A DNA stretch of 64,000 nucleotides from Amphiura filiformis (taxonomy: Eukaryota > Echinodermata > Ophiuroidea > Amphilepidida > Amphiuridae). Below the pieces are notes generated by a model. That model had not been told where the DNA came from and did no database searches. It saw nothing but the letters and a program-made list of their open reading frames with translations. Location of the stretch: the NCBI RefSeq assembly GCF_039555335.1, contig NC_092628.1, forward strand, positions 98,971,893 through 99,035,892. Direction: 5' to 3'. Below, piece by piece: positions 1 to 10,047 of the stretch (position 1 is its first letter; every line of letters begins with the position of its first letter). The position numbers and the translations under genes were made by a program.

Positions 1-267
1 TTTGCTTACTGGGCTTGAGTCGCGTGTTGGGCGGGGGGGGAGTGCCCCCCTCCCTTTTCTCCTCGCTTCGCCTCGGCCCTGTCGGGCTTGCCCTTCCCTG
101 GTGACGGAGTGGGACCCACACCCGCTCTGTTTCACCCACAGGGAGTGCTCACAATCTTCTAGATGTCTTTCTTTTGCTTAGGACTCTCCGAGTTCCAGCT
201 TGACGATTGGGATAGGCTCCGTCATCGCCATAAGACGAAGAAGAAATCTACCAAGGGCACTGGTAAG

Positions 268-718
268 GTCGACACGGTGGATTCTGCTGTGACAGCCCCT
301 ATGGGTCATGGCAGGTCTGCTTAAGGGGGCGCCGGTCCCCGGACAAGCAGGCGGTTCCGTCGGGGACTGCTAGCGCGTCCAAAGGCTCAGCAGCCAGCGA
401 AAGCACTGACTATACGTCGGAGCAAAGTAGCAGGCAGCAGAGCGGTAACCACCAGCGAAAACCCTAGCGGGTTTTGCAGCAGGAGGATACCAGTCGACAC
501 GGTAGATTCTGCTGTGACAGCCCCTATGGGTCATGGCAGGTCTGCTTAAGGGGCTCCGGTCCCGGACAAGCAGGCGGTTCCTTCGGGACTGCTAAGCGCG
601 TCCAAAGGCTCAGCAGCCAGCGAAAGCACTGACTATACTTCGGAGCAAAGTATCAGGCAGCAGAGCGGTAACCACCAGCGAAAACCCTAGCGGGTTTTGT
701 AGCAGGAGGATACCAGTC
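268..718. repeat. 225-bp tandem duplication in DIRS-like 5' part
   Basis: The block starting GTCGACACGG at 268 recurs at 493 with a period of 225 bp and only a few substitutions and 1-2 base indels. It includes the phrase ATTCTGCTGTGACAGCCCC in both copies. A shorter related piece (AGCAGGAGGA plus flanks) follows at about 720-760. It lies in the untranslated or gag-proximal part of the element. Confidence 0.85.
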
Positions 719-1490
719 CTCTATCGAAAATCCTCACGGGTTTTTAGCAGGAGGACACCCGTCTGTTGCAGGCATATCTACGGGCTCAAACAGCCACAGT
801 AGTAGCCAGCGACGGGCAGAATGCAAAGGTACCCGGCTTGCCTGGGTTGAACCCTAGCATGCATGGGTTCAGCAGAGACGATACGCGGCTAACGCTGTGG
901 GTGTAGTCTTAGCAGAACCAACTGGGGTTGTCACACGGCAGCGTTCCATGGCGGGACCGCCGAGTGATACCCTGGGCCCTAGAATAGCTGCTGGCTGTCC
1001 ACAGGGACTGGCTGGCGATTATTCAGGGGTTGGGCTCGCAGTCTCTCACGGGACAGCGACCCAGGTGCATTCGGTGGCAGCTACAAAGGCGAGCTACGGC
1101 TTGACTTCAGTGGTAGCCGCTATGCACCCGCCCATAGCTGCCGTGAGTGGTCCGCCACACACAGCGACCTTGGGCGGCTCTAGAGGGTAGAGTAAGTAGC
1201 TTGAACAGCCTAGCTGATCAACAACCCACTTATGTCCTCGAGAGCCAGCGGAGCGTGGGTGATCCATTATCGTCAATGGGTCAATTACCCTCTCTTGATC
1301 GATCACTGTCAAATCAACAGAGCATAGCTCCATTGATTGACGCTGCCTATTCAGGTGGCGAGGTGAGTGATCGGGGGTATGCACGCTCAGCTACCCGTGG
1401 TACTAGGCAAGCTCCCTCTAGCCAAGGGACAGCCGGTATAGCGGGGTACCCATACACTGCGGCTTGATCCTTGCGGGGACGCAGTGAGGC

Positions 1491-2094
1491 ATGGGTACAG
1501 TGGTACACAGCCGGGAGCCCTCACGGGCACCTACGTTGGAACCACGCATACAGCGGTACACAGCAGGGAACCCTCACGGTACCCATGCTAGTACCAGCGC
1601 CGGTACCACGCCAGCACACAGCTTGATCCCCAAACAGGGAGCGCGGTGTGGCGAGGGTACAGCGGTCCACAGTTGGGAACCCTCACGGGTACCCACGCTG
1701 ATACCGCACCGGTGCCGCAGCACCCGCCTTAGTCGCCACAGTCTCTGTGGCAACAAGGGGGGGGGGGGCGGTGCTGGTACTGCAGTACCATGGGGTTACC
1801 CTGGTGGCGGATCCTTTCAGGGTCAGCTGCCGGCTGGGTATGCCCGTGGTACCCGCCGCAGGGTGTTTCTTCCACGGCCTAGCACCGTGGCAAGTGTCGC
1901 CTAGCGATGGCCACGCAGTACCAACATCAGCTGTTGACCAGGCCAGCCGGCATGGGGCTAACCCAGATCTTGATCAGGGTAGGCCCCGTGCTGCTAGCGC
2001 TAGTACGACGGCTTCAAGAGCATGCGGACCCAGTGGTGCCATGGCGGATACCTCAGGGTCTTGCGGGAGTACTCCCTCTTCTGCTGGCAGGTAG
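1491..2094 (+). pseudogene. Gag-like low-complexity region of DIRS-like element
   Basis: Two overlapping open stretches (1491-1904 and 1747-2094 in another frame) encode Pro/Ser/Gly/Thr-rich sequence with loosely repeated phrases such as EPSRAPTLEP and EPSRVPTLIP. The repeats come from a degenerate DNA phrase around CCCTCACGGGTACC that recurs from about 700 to 2400. The position upstream of the RT suits gag, but no zinc knuckle or other domain is visible. It is broken by frame changes. It could simply be a repeat-rich leader. Confidence 0.35.
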
Positions 2095-3059
2095 TCGGCG
2101 AGCCACACAGTGGTTATGCCTTCTTACCCGCTTTCAGATGCCCGTCCTCAGTTACCGTCATCATCGGAGCATGATACGGATACTGTGGGCGAGGGAAAGG
2201 AGTCGGAAGCTGAGTCCGGTAGTGACATCACTACAATCTCCTTCCCCGCTGCCCCACGAGGGAGCAACAGCACTGATCTTCCTCCGGACACCCCCTAAGG
2301 GGAGTCCATGGAGGAGGACCAGGGATCCTTTCAGTAGGATGCTCAGCTGCTGCTTCCTCACAGGGGCCGCCTGCACTCTCATTCCCGGCAAACCTCACGG
2401 GTAGATCTCGTAGGGCTGTCGAGCTCAGTAGAGCTATGACGCCGGGGGCCTGCACGCTTCCTCTGCGTGTAACGCGGGAGGACCACGGGACCTACCTGAG
2501 GGGATCGAGAGGGACCCAGATGTCGTCAAGCGTATCACGCTCAGACAACATCTGAGCTCTTCCATGAGGTGAGCCTATTAGCGGTGCTAACAGCTAGCCT
2601 CCACGAGAGCTCCATGGGCCTAGCCCATAGGGTGTCCACTCAGCGCCGGGGTGGGGCCTGCCACTCCAATCGCTCACGCGATGGAAAGGCAGGGTCCTTT
2701 TTCTCTTTGGATGCTTCTGCGCCACGGTGGAGGACCGTGCAAAGAAGCTACCAGCAGGAGCACTCTGAAGAAGTCGGAAACTGCCCTTACCATGGGTAGG
2801 GCGCCCGACTTCAGCAGGCCGTGCACCACCAACAGTACCGAGCCCACTACCTCTGCAGCACCCATTTCTGGGAGGCGCAAGGTAGCACAGGAACAGCTGG
2901 CAAGCCCGAAGGAGAGCAAGCGCTCTTCCAAGGGAAGCTAGGCAGACATTCCTGGGGGGCTCAGCGGTTTTCCACAGGGGAACCTCCCAGTGGGCGACCG
3001 CTTATGGCTTTCGCCCAGAGGTGGGAAACCATCTCTTTGGCGCCTGGGTATGGTCAGTG

Positions 3060-3710
3060 GTGAGTGGGGTTACAGACTGGCAACCCAGTCTCCCCACATT
3101 AAAGTCTGCGCATTTCAGAGGTCCACAGTAGTGCCGTCAGGCGGCCCCCAGCGTCGGGCACTACTGACAGGGATCACACAGCTTCTCACGAAGCGGGCGA
3201 TTGTCCCGGTCTACCCCCGTTCTACGGGTGATCTTGGAGCCATTGGCTCCAAGGAAGACCGGCGACGGGAGCCCCATCCGGAACCGCAGGCTGTTGAACA
3301 AGTTCTTCAGGCCCAAGAGGTTCAGAATGGGGACTCTCGCCTCGGTGCTAGCCTGCCCCATCAGGGGTATGGGAACAACATCGCTAGATCTCTCGGACGC
3401 CTATCTGCATATGCCAATCGCCTCTCAAGATCGGAGGCATCTGCGCTTCTAGGTACAGGATCAAAATTACCAGTTTGATACCGCCATCCGCCTGTCCATC
3501 TCTCCCAGGGTGTTTACACTCTTGGTCAGAGCGGTGGCAGCGTACCTGAAGCACAGGGGTGTCAACATCAGTTGCTACCTGGACGTTTGGCTCATATACG
3601 GACGCACTCCACTGAAGACTACGGGTCTCATGGGGTTGATAGTCCGTAGGGTGCGGGACCATGGATTTTTTGATCAGCTCAAAAAAGTCCAGCGTGGTCC
3701 CGACGCTTGA
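3060..3710 (+). pseudogene. DIRS-type reverse transcriptase, broken
   Basis: RT would copy the element RNA into DNA. The 2990-3478 frame carries a phrase like FQRSTVVPSGGPQRRALL; a second frame (3201-3452) carries PKRFRMGTLASVL and then SLDLSDAYLHMPI, the catalytic block A with its aspartates. The frame at 3510-3710 carries the block C equivalent as CYLDVWLIYG, where this family normally has two adjacent aspartates; the second is Val here. Frameshifts between the pieces and the lost Asp both argue for a dead enzyme. It is followed by the RNase H region. Confidence 0.7.
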
Positions 3711-3949
3711 ACACCACTATTTGTAGGGGCTCAGATCACCCTCACGGAGGGTTCGCGGTGCTCTCACCCGGCGGGTGGCGAACATGGTGCGGTGTGCCTG
3801 ACTCTTGGCGAGTCTCGGGCAAAACCCGCTGTGGCATGGATGAAGGTGGTCGGCCTAATGGCCAGTATCGTAGACCTCGTACTGTACTGCCGTTTCTACG
3901 GTAGGCTTACCCCACTACACCTTCTAGCCTGCTTGCAGGCCCAGTAAAT

Positions 3950-4560
3950 CACCAATATCCCTCGCGGTTCCGTTGTCGGAGATCGCGAGAGAACTCTGGT
4001 GGTGGACCCATCAGCCCAATTTGACCCAGGGTGTCAGGTTTCCTGCACCCCGGTATGTCACGTTGTGGCGACCATAGCGTCAAAACGGGGCTGGGGGGTC
4101 CACATCCACGGAGACTCCGTCTCGGGCCTATGGGGGCCATAGAGACAGAGTTTCACATCAACCTCCCTCGCTTACGAGGAGGTGATCGTGGAATCACATA
4201 CCGTTGTCCTGACGGATAACACAACCGTGGTAGCCTACCCCAACAGACAAGGGGACTCCGGGCCCACGATTGAGCCTGCATGCACGACACCTGATAGGGT
4301 GGTGCAAGTTCAGGCAGATTACGATGAGAGCGATACACATCGCGGGCGTCACCAGCATCCTCGCGCACAATCTGTCACGAGGATGGGTGTCGGGACCAGC
4401 AGAATGGTCCCTTGCTCCGCAGGTCGCTCAGACGATCTTCAAGGGGATGTACCACCCCTCGAAAGATCTGTTTGCATCTCATCGCAATCATCCACTGCCG
4501 GTGTACTGCTCAAGGGTCGCGGACCCCCAAGCATTCACCGATGATGACAGCTTATGCAGT
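3950..4560 (+). pseudogene. DIRS-type RNase H region, broken
   Basis: One frame holds a GWGVHIHGDSVSGLWGP-type strand near 4090-4140 and TDNTTVVAYPNRQGDSG near 4210-4260. A shifted frame then reads LAHNLSRGW and EWSLAPQVAQTIFK (about 4360-4450) followed by DLFASHRNHPLPVY. These are the usual blocks of the RNase H domain and its downstream linker in DIRS elements. Frame changes near 4290 show decay. It continues from the RT and precedes the recombinase-like part. Confidence 0.65.
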
Positions 4561-5780
4561 CCCTCCGATCTCACTACTCATGAGGGTGGTGGCCAAGATC
4601 GGGTGGGAAGACTGCATTGTCATTCTCTTGACCTTCGCTGGCACTCCCGAGTACCAGATCTACTCCGGATGCCCGGGCGGAGGTACCAGTCTATCACTAG
4701 AGCACCTGCAGTTAGCTGCATGGCCCTTACCAGGGAACACGCAGCGGAGGGATACTTTTCATCAGAAGCTGTTTTTCTCATCGCCGGGCTAGGCGGAAGT
4801 CTACCCTCCGTCACGTATAGCCAGAGTCTGGCTCCATACTACGCTTGGTGCAATGAGACAAATAGCTCTCCCGCTAGAACCTCTGTGCTGCTAGTTCGGA
4901 GTTTCTGACAGAAAAGTTCCAAGCAAGACTTCAGCGGGCCACTGGGGCCAGCTATAAGTCAGCTGTCCTCTCCATTCACCGAGGTTTCGAGGCAATTCGA
5001 CTATCATAGCCGATGGTTACCTTATTAGTCTACGCCTCGACGGTATGTTCAGCAGTGTCCACCAAAAGGAAAGTGATCCTCCTAAGGGATCCCAACACAG
5101 TCTTAGATTACTTTAAGGGTCACCCTTTTGACCTTCCGTCAAAAGCGGCGGCTTAAATACGTAACTCTCAAGATGGCTTTCGGTTTGGCGTTGGCTTCGG
5201 GACGGCGGTGCTGAGTCGCACACGGTCTCGAGGTTAGCTTCCGTGTTCACAAACACTGGAGCGACACTGTTCGGCGCTCTGTTGTCGTGGCTCTGAACAG
5301 GCGCGGTGCATACCGACATTCGTCCCTCTCCAATCCCCAGGGTTGGGCAAGGTTCGGCTGAAGCCAAAGATAGGCTGGGGGGTCCGATAAGGCGCTGCAG
5401 CACTATTTCTTCGAACACAAGCCTTGCGAGGACTCACGACCGCATTCATCACCCTTACAGAGCCTTTCGGTCCAGCCGCTGTCGCAATGGCTGGTCCAGG
5501 TGTTGGTGGAGTCCGGGGGATCGCGAAGGTTTCACGAAGTCAGGACCCACTCGACACGAGCTATCTCATCATCTTGGGTATACCGTTCGGTTGTCCCTTG
5601 AGGAGATCTAGCAGGCGGTGTCCCGGAAGCCACCTTCGCCCTTCTCTACGATACTTGCGTTTACGTTCGTAATCAGAGACGGGGCGGGAGGTTTACCGGG
5701 CCATTGTTCGGGCGATCATAATACGGTGGTGTACGGGTTCCAGGTTTTCAGACTATACAGAATACTCAGCATGGTAAGAA
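4560..5780 (+). pseudogene. Tyrosine-recombinase-like tail of DIRS-like element, broken
   Basis: DIRS elements integrate with a tyrosine recombinase instead of a DDE integrase. The stretch at 5400-5680, read across frames, gives a phrase like RTHSTRAISSSWVY followed by VPLRRSSRRCPGS, resembling the C-terminal HxxR region before the catalytic Tyr in this family. No intact frame spans the domain and the nucleophilic Tyr cannot be assigned with certainty. The part from 4560 to 5300 has no motif I can name. Confidence 0.45.
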
Positions 5781-5990
5781 CCAGTGTCGCTATTCTTAAC
5801 CACCAAACTTATTAAGTTAGGAGGTTTATGTCTGTGATCGCGTGGTCTTTTTTGTTTTCCCGTCCGTTGGGGGAAAATATTTTCTGACCTCGCGAAAACC
5901 ATCGTTACCCGCTCCCGATCCCTGATCAGATGCTGACCAATCTTGTACCTCCATCCGTCGGTTACTTGCTAGATCGATCTTTCAGATGTT

Positions 5991-6373
5991 GATGCAAGAA
6001 GTATCTTAATCAACATCGGAAGCGGTAAGATCGACCGGTGTACTGAGTCTAGTCCCAAACAGAAATGTTTGGTAGACTCATAACGGTGCGATCTTACCTT
6101 TCCGATGTTGATTATCCCGGACCCTCGCCACCCCTACAAGTTTGGTCGAGTAGGGGATCCCAAGTCGGATAAGGGGCGATCATATGGTGTGGCGTCACCT
6201 TTTGGGTGAGTCCACCGGGGATCGGGTTTTTTGTTATTTATTCATTTATGTGGGACAAAATGACTATTGGTTTTTTCCGCATCTCGGGATCGATGCAAGA
6301 AGTATCTTAATCAACATCGGAAAGGTAAGATCGCATCGGTTATGAGTCTACCAAACATTTCTGTTTGGGACTA
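5991..6373. repeat. Terminal/internal inverted and direct repeats of DIRS-like element
   Basis: The 29-bp phrase beginning GATGCAAGAAGTATCTTAAT occurs as direct copies at 5991-6019 and 6292-6320. The segment 6047-6113 is the inverted complement of 6310-6373, sharing GGTAAGATCGCA and CCAAACATTTCTGTTTGGGA. The first copy and the inverted copy also form a local hairpin centred near 6063. This arrangement fits the inverted terminal repeat plus internal complementary region used by DIRS elements to make a circular intermediate. Confidence 0.75.
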
Positions 6374-6409
6374 TTATCGTTCTTATCATTCAAATATTTG
6401 TACCCTTAG

Positions 6410-7560
6410 CTTGATGGTAGGAAAAGTGCAAGATCACGGACAGTGAAGACATCTTCCGGTAGCAGGTCACCAGATAAGAGTATTTCCTTACCACCACCAC
6501 CTGCTGATATGCTACCACCTGTAGAACCTCCAAGACATATGTCTACTGTTCCTATGATGACATACCACCCACCTGTCATCCCCAAGCCAGAAATGTTACC
6601 AATCCCACGCACGGTAAGTGTATAGTCAGGTAGTGTCTTAGATAAGAGTATCTCCTTACCACCACCACCTGCTGATATGCTACCACCTGTAGAACCACCA
6701 AGACACATGTCTACTGTTCCTATGATGACATACCACCCACCTGTCATCCCCAAACCAGAAATGTTACCAATCCCATGCACGGTAAGTGTAGTCTGGTAGT
6801 GTCTTAGATAAGAGTATCTCCTTACCACCACCACCTGCTGATATGCTACCACCTGTAGAGCCTCCCAGACATATGTCTACTGTTCCTATGATGACATACC
6901 ACCCACCTGTCATCCCCAAACCAGAAATGTTACCCATCCCCACGACAGTAAGTGTGTAGTCTCGTAGTGTCTTAGATAAGAGTATCTCCTTACCTCCACC
7001 ACCTGCTGATATGCTACCACCTGTAGAGCCTCCCAGACATATGTCTACTGTTCCTATGATGACATACCACCCACCTGTCATCCCCAAACCAGAAATGTTA
7101 CCAATCCCACGCACGGTAAGTGTAGTCTGGTAGTGTCTTAGATAAGAGTATCTCCTTACCACCACCACCTGCTGATATGCTACCACCTGTAGAGCCTCCC
7201 AGACATATGTCTACTGTTCCTATGATGACATACCACCCACCTGTCATCCCCAAACCAGAAATGTTACCAATCCCACGCACGGTAAGTGTGTAGTCTTGCA
7301 GTGTCTTAGATAAGAGTATCTCTTTACCACCACCACCTGCTGATATGCTACCACCTGTAGAGCCTCCCAGACATATGTCTACTGTTCCTATGATGACATA
7401 CCACCCACCTGTCATCCCCAAACCAGAAATGTTACCAATCCCACACACGGTAAGTGTGTAGTCCGGTAGTGTCTTAGATAAGAGTATCTCTTTACCACCA
7501 CCACCTGCAGAAATGCTGCTACCTATAAAGTTTCCAACGTATGTGTCTGTTGTTTCTGCG
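6410..7560. repeat. Tandem array of seven 166/168-bp units with coding character on both strands
   Basis: The phrase GATAAGAGTAT starts units at 6473, 6641, 6807, 6975, 7141, 7309 and 7477, so periods are 168, 166, 168, 166, 168 and 168. On the - strand 168-bp units read as a 56-residue Gly-rich repeat (NISGLGMTGGWYVIIGTVD then GGSTGGSISAGGGGKEILL); the 166-bp units shift the frame, giving overlapping open stretches 6406-6852, 6764-7186 and 7098-7448. On the + strand each unit reads as a Pro-rich peptide (SLPPPPADMLPPVEPPRHM) ending at a GTAAGT-like site and a stop. Most differences between units fall at third codon positions, which coincide on the two strands in these frames. The last unit decays after 7520. 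No known domain was recognised. Confidence 0.8.
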
Positions 7561-7978
7561 ATGACGTCCCATCAACTTGTCGTCTTCCATAAATTAGAAA
7601 GGTTAAAATTTTGATATAAGGGAACACTCCTTAAAAAAAAAGCTCTTTTTGAAGCCTTAACGACAATATCTGAAATATTTTATGATAACCAGTCGATTGG
7701 TAGTCAATGAAAATTTAACATGTGTTTGAATATAGGGGTAGTCTTCTTAGTGTTTTTGACATGTGCTAAGGCTCCAAACCTGTTTCCATCCATCCTAATT
7801 TCAATTCACATGATTGTGAAGTGCAACTTTCACTTAAGCTGAATTTATTGCTTTTGCACATAGTGTGCAATATCGACAGTATTTGTATACTGGGCATGTA
7901 TGCAATTCGCTTTTCTGCACAAATGATCAAGTATAAATTCAGATTTAGGTTTAATTTCGGTCTATTCATATTACCGTA
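7561..7978. other. AT-rich spacer without recognised feature
   Basis: This lies between the end of the 168-bp array and the first inverted-repeat terminus at about 7979. No exon, repeat or RNA gene can be supported here. The short open stretch on the - strand at 7766-8047 lacks any recognisable motif. Confidence 0.5.
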
Positions 7979-8357
7979 TTTCGTCCAATAAGCACCCATG
8001 CCCCAATAAACACCCACCCAGGGTATTTTCAATATGCTAAAGGGCACCGTTAATGTTGAAGTGACGGATAGACGTCATCAATACAGTGAAATATATATGG
8101 GGGATTAGACGTCCTGTGTAAACTTGCATACATTTTCTGCATCAGGAAAGCTACTAGAACGTCTCAGGACCCTTTTATAACATACGTAAATTCGTCTCTA
8201 ATAAACGCCTGTTAGGAAAAAATTAGGTAAACCATGTAAACAATAAGCGACCACTTGCAGCATGGTCACTGAGTAGGCGAGTCACGCGGCTCGGTTGCTC
8301 CACTATTTCTGTTCATTTTACCCATTCCCCCTCGGATTTGAGAGCTACTTTTCCAAG

Positions 8358-9195
8358 ATGAATAATAACCAAGGTTCAGGGAAGCAGAAGAGACCAGGAA
8401 CACCTGGAGGAGCTCAAGGGAACAACAAGAAAAAGCAGGCTAAAAAACTGGACTTTGCGTCGACAACGCAGGAGTTAAGCTTAAGCAGCCATGCTAATTC
8501 CAAGTCACAAGCAGGCAATGGCGGCGGCGCTGTGCATGAACAACAACCACAATGGTTTACAGCATACGAGCAAAGGTTGGAGGATCGTTTTAAATCTTTG
8601 TATTTGAAGATCAAGCTGGAAGTTAGTGAAGCCCTGGATTTTCACAATGAAGCATGTGATTCCAAAGTGAAGGAGTTGCAATCAGAGATAGATAAGTGTT
8701 GGGACAAAATAGATGATTTAGAAAACCGTGCTCGTCGTAATAACATTGTGCTGTTTAATATCCCAGAAGGTTCTGAAGCAAATCCAAGCAACTGCATTGA
8801 CTTTGTGAACAATTTGATCACAGAATTCATCGACCCCAATATTCCAGAAGGATCAGTTGATATTCAGCGAGCGCGTAAATCAGACGCCGACTGGACCTCC
8901 TAGACCAGGTCAGATCAAGCCCAGACCCATTCATGTATATTTCAACCAATTTTCTCAGAAAGAAATGGTTAGCAAGGCAGCAATTCCAGCTTTCAAAGCA
9001 ACAAAGTATAAGAACTGCAAACTCTTTGTGGCTGAGGACATAAGCAAGCGTCTCCAGAATAAGAGAAAGGAAATGTTACCTACCTTCAAGAAGCTTCGTG
9101 AGGAGGGCAAAAGACCCTTCTTTTCCTACCCGGCCATCCTGAAATATTGGGAAAAGCAGGCGCTGTCAAAGTCTTCAAGATCACACCAGATGTGA
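8358..9195 (+). pseudogene. LINE ORF1 (RNA-binding protein), one frameshift
   Basis: ORF1 protein binds element RNA and acts as a nucleic-acid chaperone. From the ATG at 8358 the protein starts with a Lys/Gly/Asn-rich stretch (MNNNQGSGKQKRPGTPGG), then a heptad-like coiled coil (about residues 65-120), then NRARRNNIVLFNIPEGS, the usual start of the RRM-like domain in L1-type ORF1. Near 8870 the frame is lost. The other frame continues with PRPIHVYFNQFSQKEM and a basic C-terminal part to a stop at 9195. About 279 residues in total match the usual ORF1 size. I chose the ATG at 8358 because it follows the leader; the upstream in-frame ATG at 8295 lacks family resemblance. Confidence 0.75.
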
Positions 9196-10047
9196 ATCCT
9201 TTCAGTCGTCAGAATACCCCATTGAGGTCTCAGCAACCAGCACTTTAGTCTAACTTTCAAATTCAAGAACTTGAACTTTCTTCAGTGACATTTGGTTGCA
9301 TATTTGCTTTCATCCAAATATCTTCATTTTGGCAAAACACTTTCATTATCCAGCTTCAGTTTTAAGCGGACATTTTGTGTCTTCTTGCCAGTTTTCTTTG
9401 GAAAAAATATGTATGAAATTGAAGTTTAAAAGTTTAAAATTCAAGTCCAACTCTTAAAAAAAATTTTAGGCCATTTTCTTTGGACTTGAACCATTTTGTG
9501 AAAAAGGACACTTATATGACGTTATTAAGTACTGTTTCTCATGTTTGTTCCCTTTTGCGGGAATTTAGGTGGCACAAACATTAATGTATTCAAGCCAATT
9601 GAGCTTTTTATTATCTCTTCATGTGCTGCAATGTTTCTATCTTCTGCATGTTTGCTGTTTGTTCTCAAAAGAATCGATCCTATTCCTTTCCGAGGGAATT
9701 ATGGAGGCATTATATCAATAGACTTTTAATTGACTCTGAACTTTATGCCTCAAACTTTGCATTTTTAATGTGGAGTAGCCACATGCCACTCCTTTTGATC
9801 AGTGATACCTGTCGGTTGGAACTGTGATAAAACTTGAGGTTCCACCCCATGATGTGGTTTTCTGTGACAATTTTGTATTTGTGTTTGTTTTTGTTTGTGT
9901 GTGTGGTGGTCTGTTTTAGTGTTTTGTTTTCATGTTTCATGTTGTGCTCATATTTCATGTCTTGTTTTTATTATCTTGATCTTGCCATGATATTTAAATC
10001 TTTAATGATCTTTTGTAACTTGTTTCTTTTTTTTATATTCCCCAGAT

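Larger units (their letters stand above)
1..6373 (+). mobile_element. DIRS-like tyrosine-recombinase retrotransposon, decayed, 5' end outside window
   Basis: This GC-rich block differs sharply from the AT-rich DNA after 6400. Translated pieces in changing frames run in DIRS order: a low-complexity gag-like part, reverse transcriptase (about 3060-3710), RNase H (about 3950-4560) and a tyrosine-recombinase-like tail (about 4560-5780). The 3' end (5991-6373) holds short direct and inverted repeats, as expected for the inverted terminal and internal complementary repeats of this order. Many frameshifts and stops show it is not active. The left terminus was not seen. The assignment rests on motif order and family knowledge; the exact subfamily (DIRS, Ngaro or PAT) is not determined. 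Confidence 0.72.

Noticed and set aside
897..3063. Many short overlapping ORFs in the GC-rich start
   Set aside because: They are frame-shifted pieces of one decayed retroelement; high GC lengthens chance ORFs on both strands.
6443..6625. Pro-rich + strand ORF as a gene
   Set aside because: It covers a single repeat unit and stops in the next. It is described as part of the tandem array.
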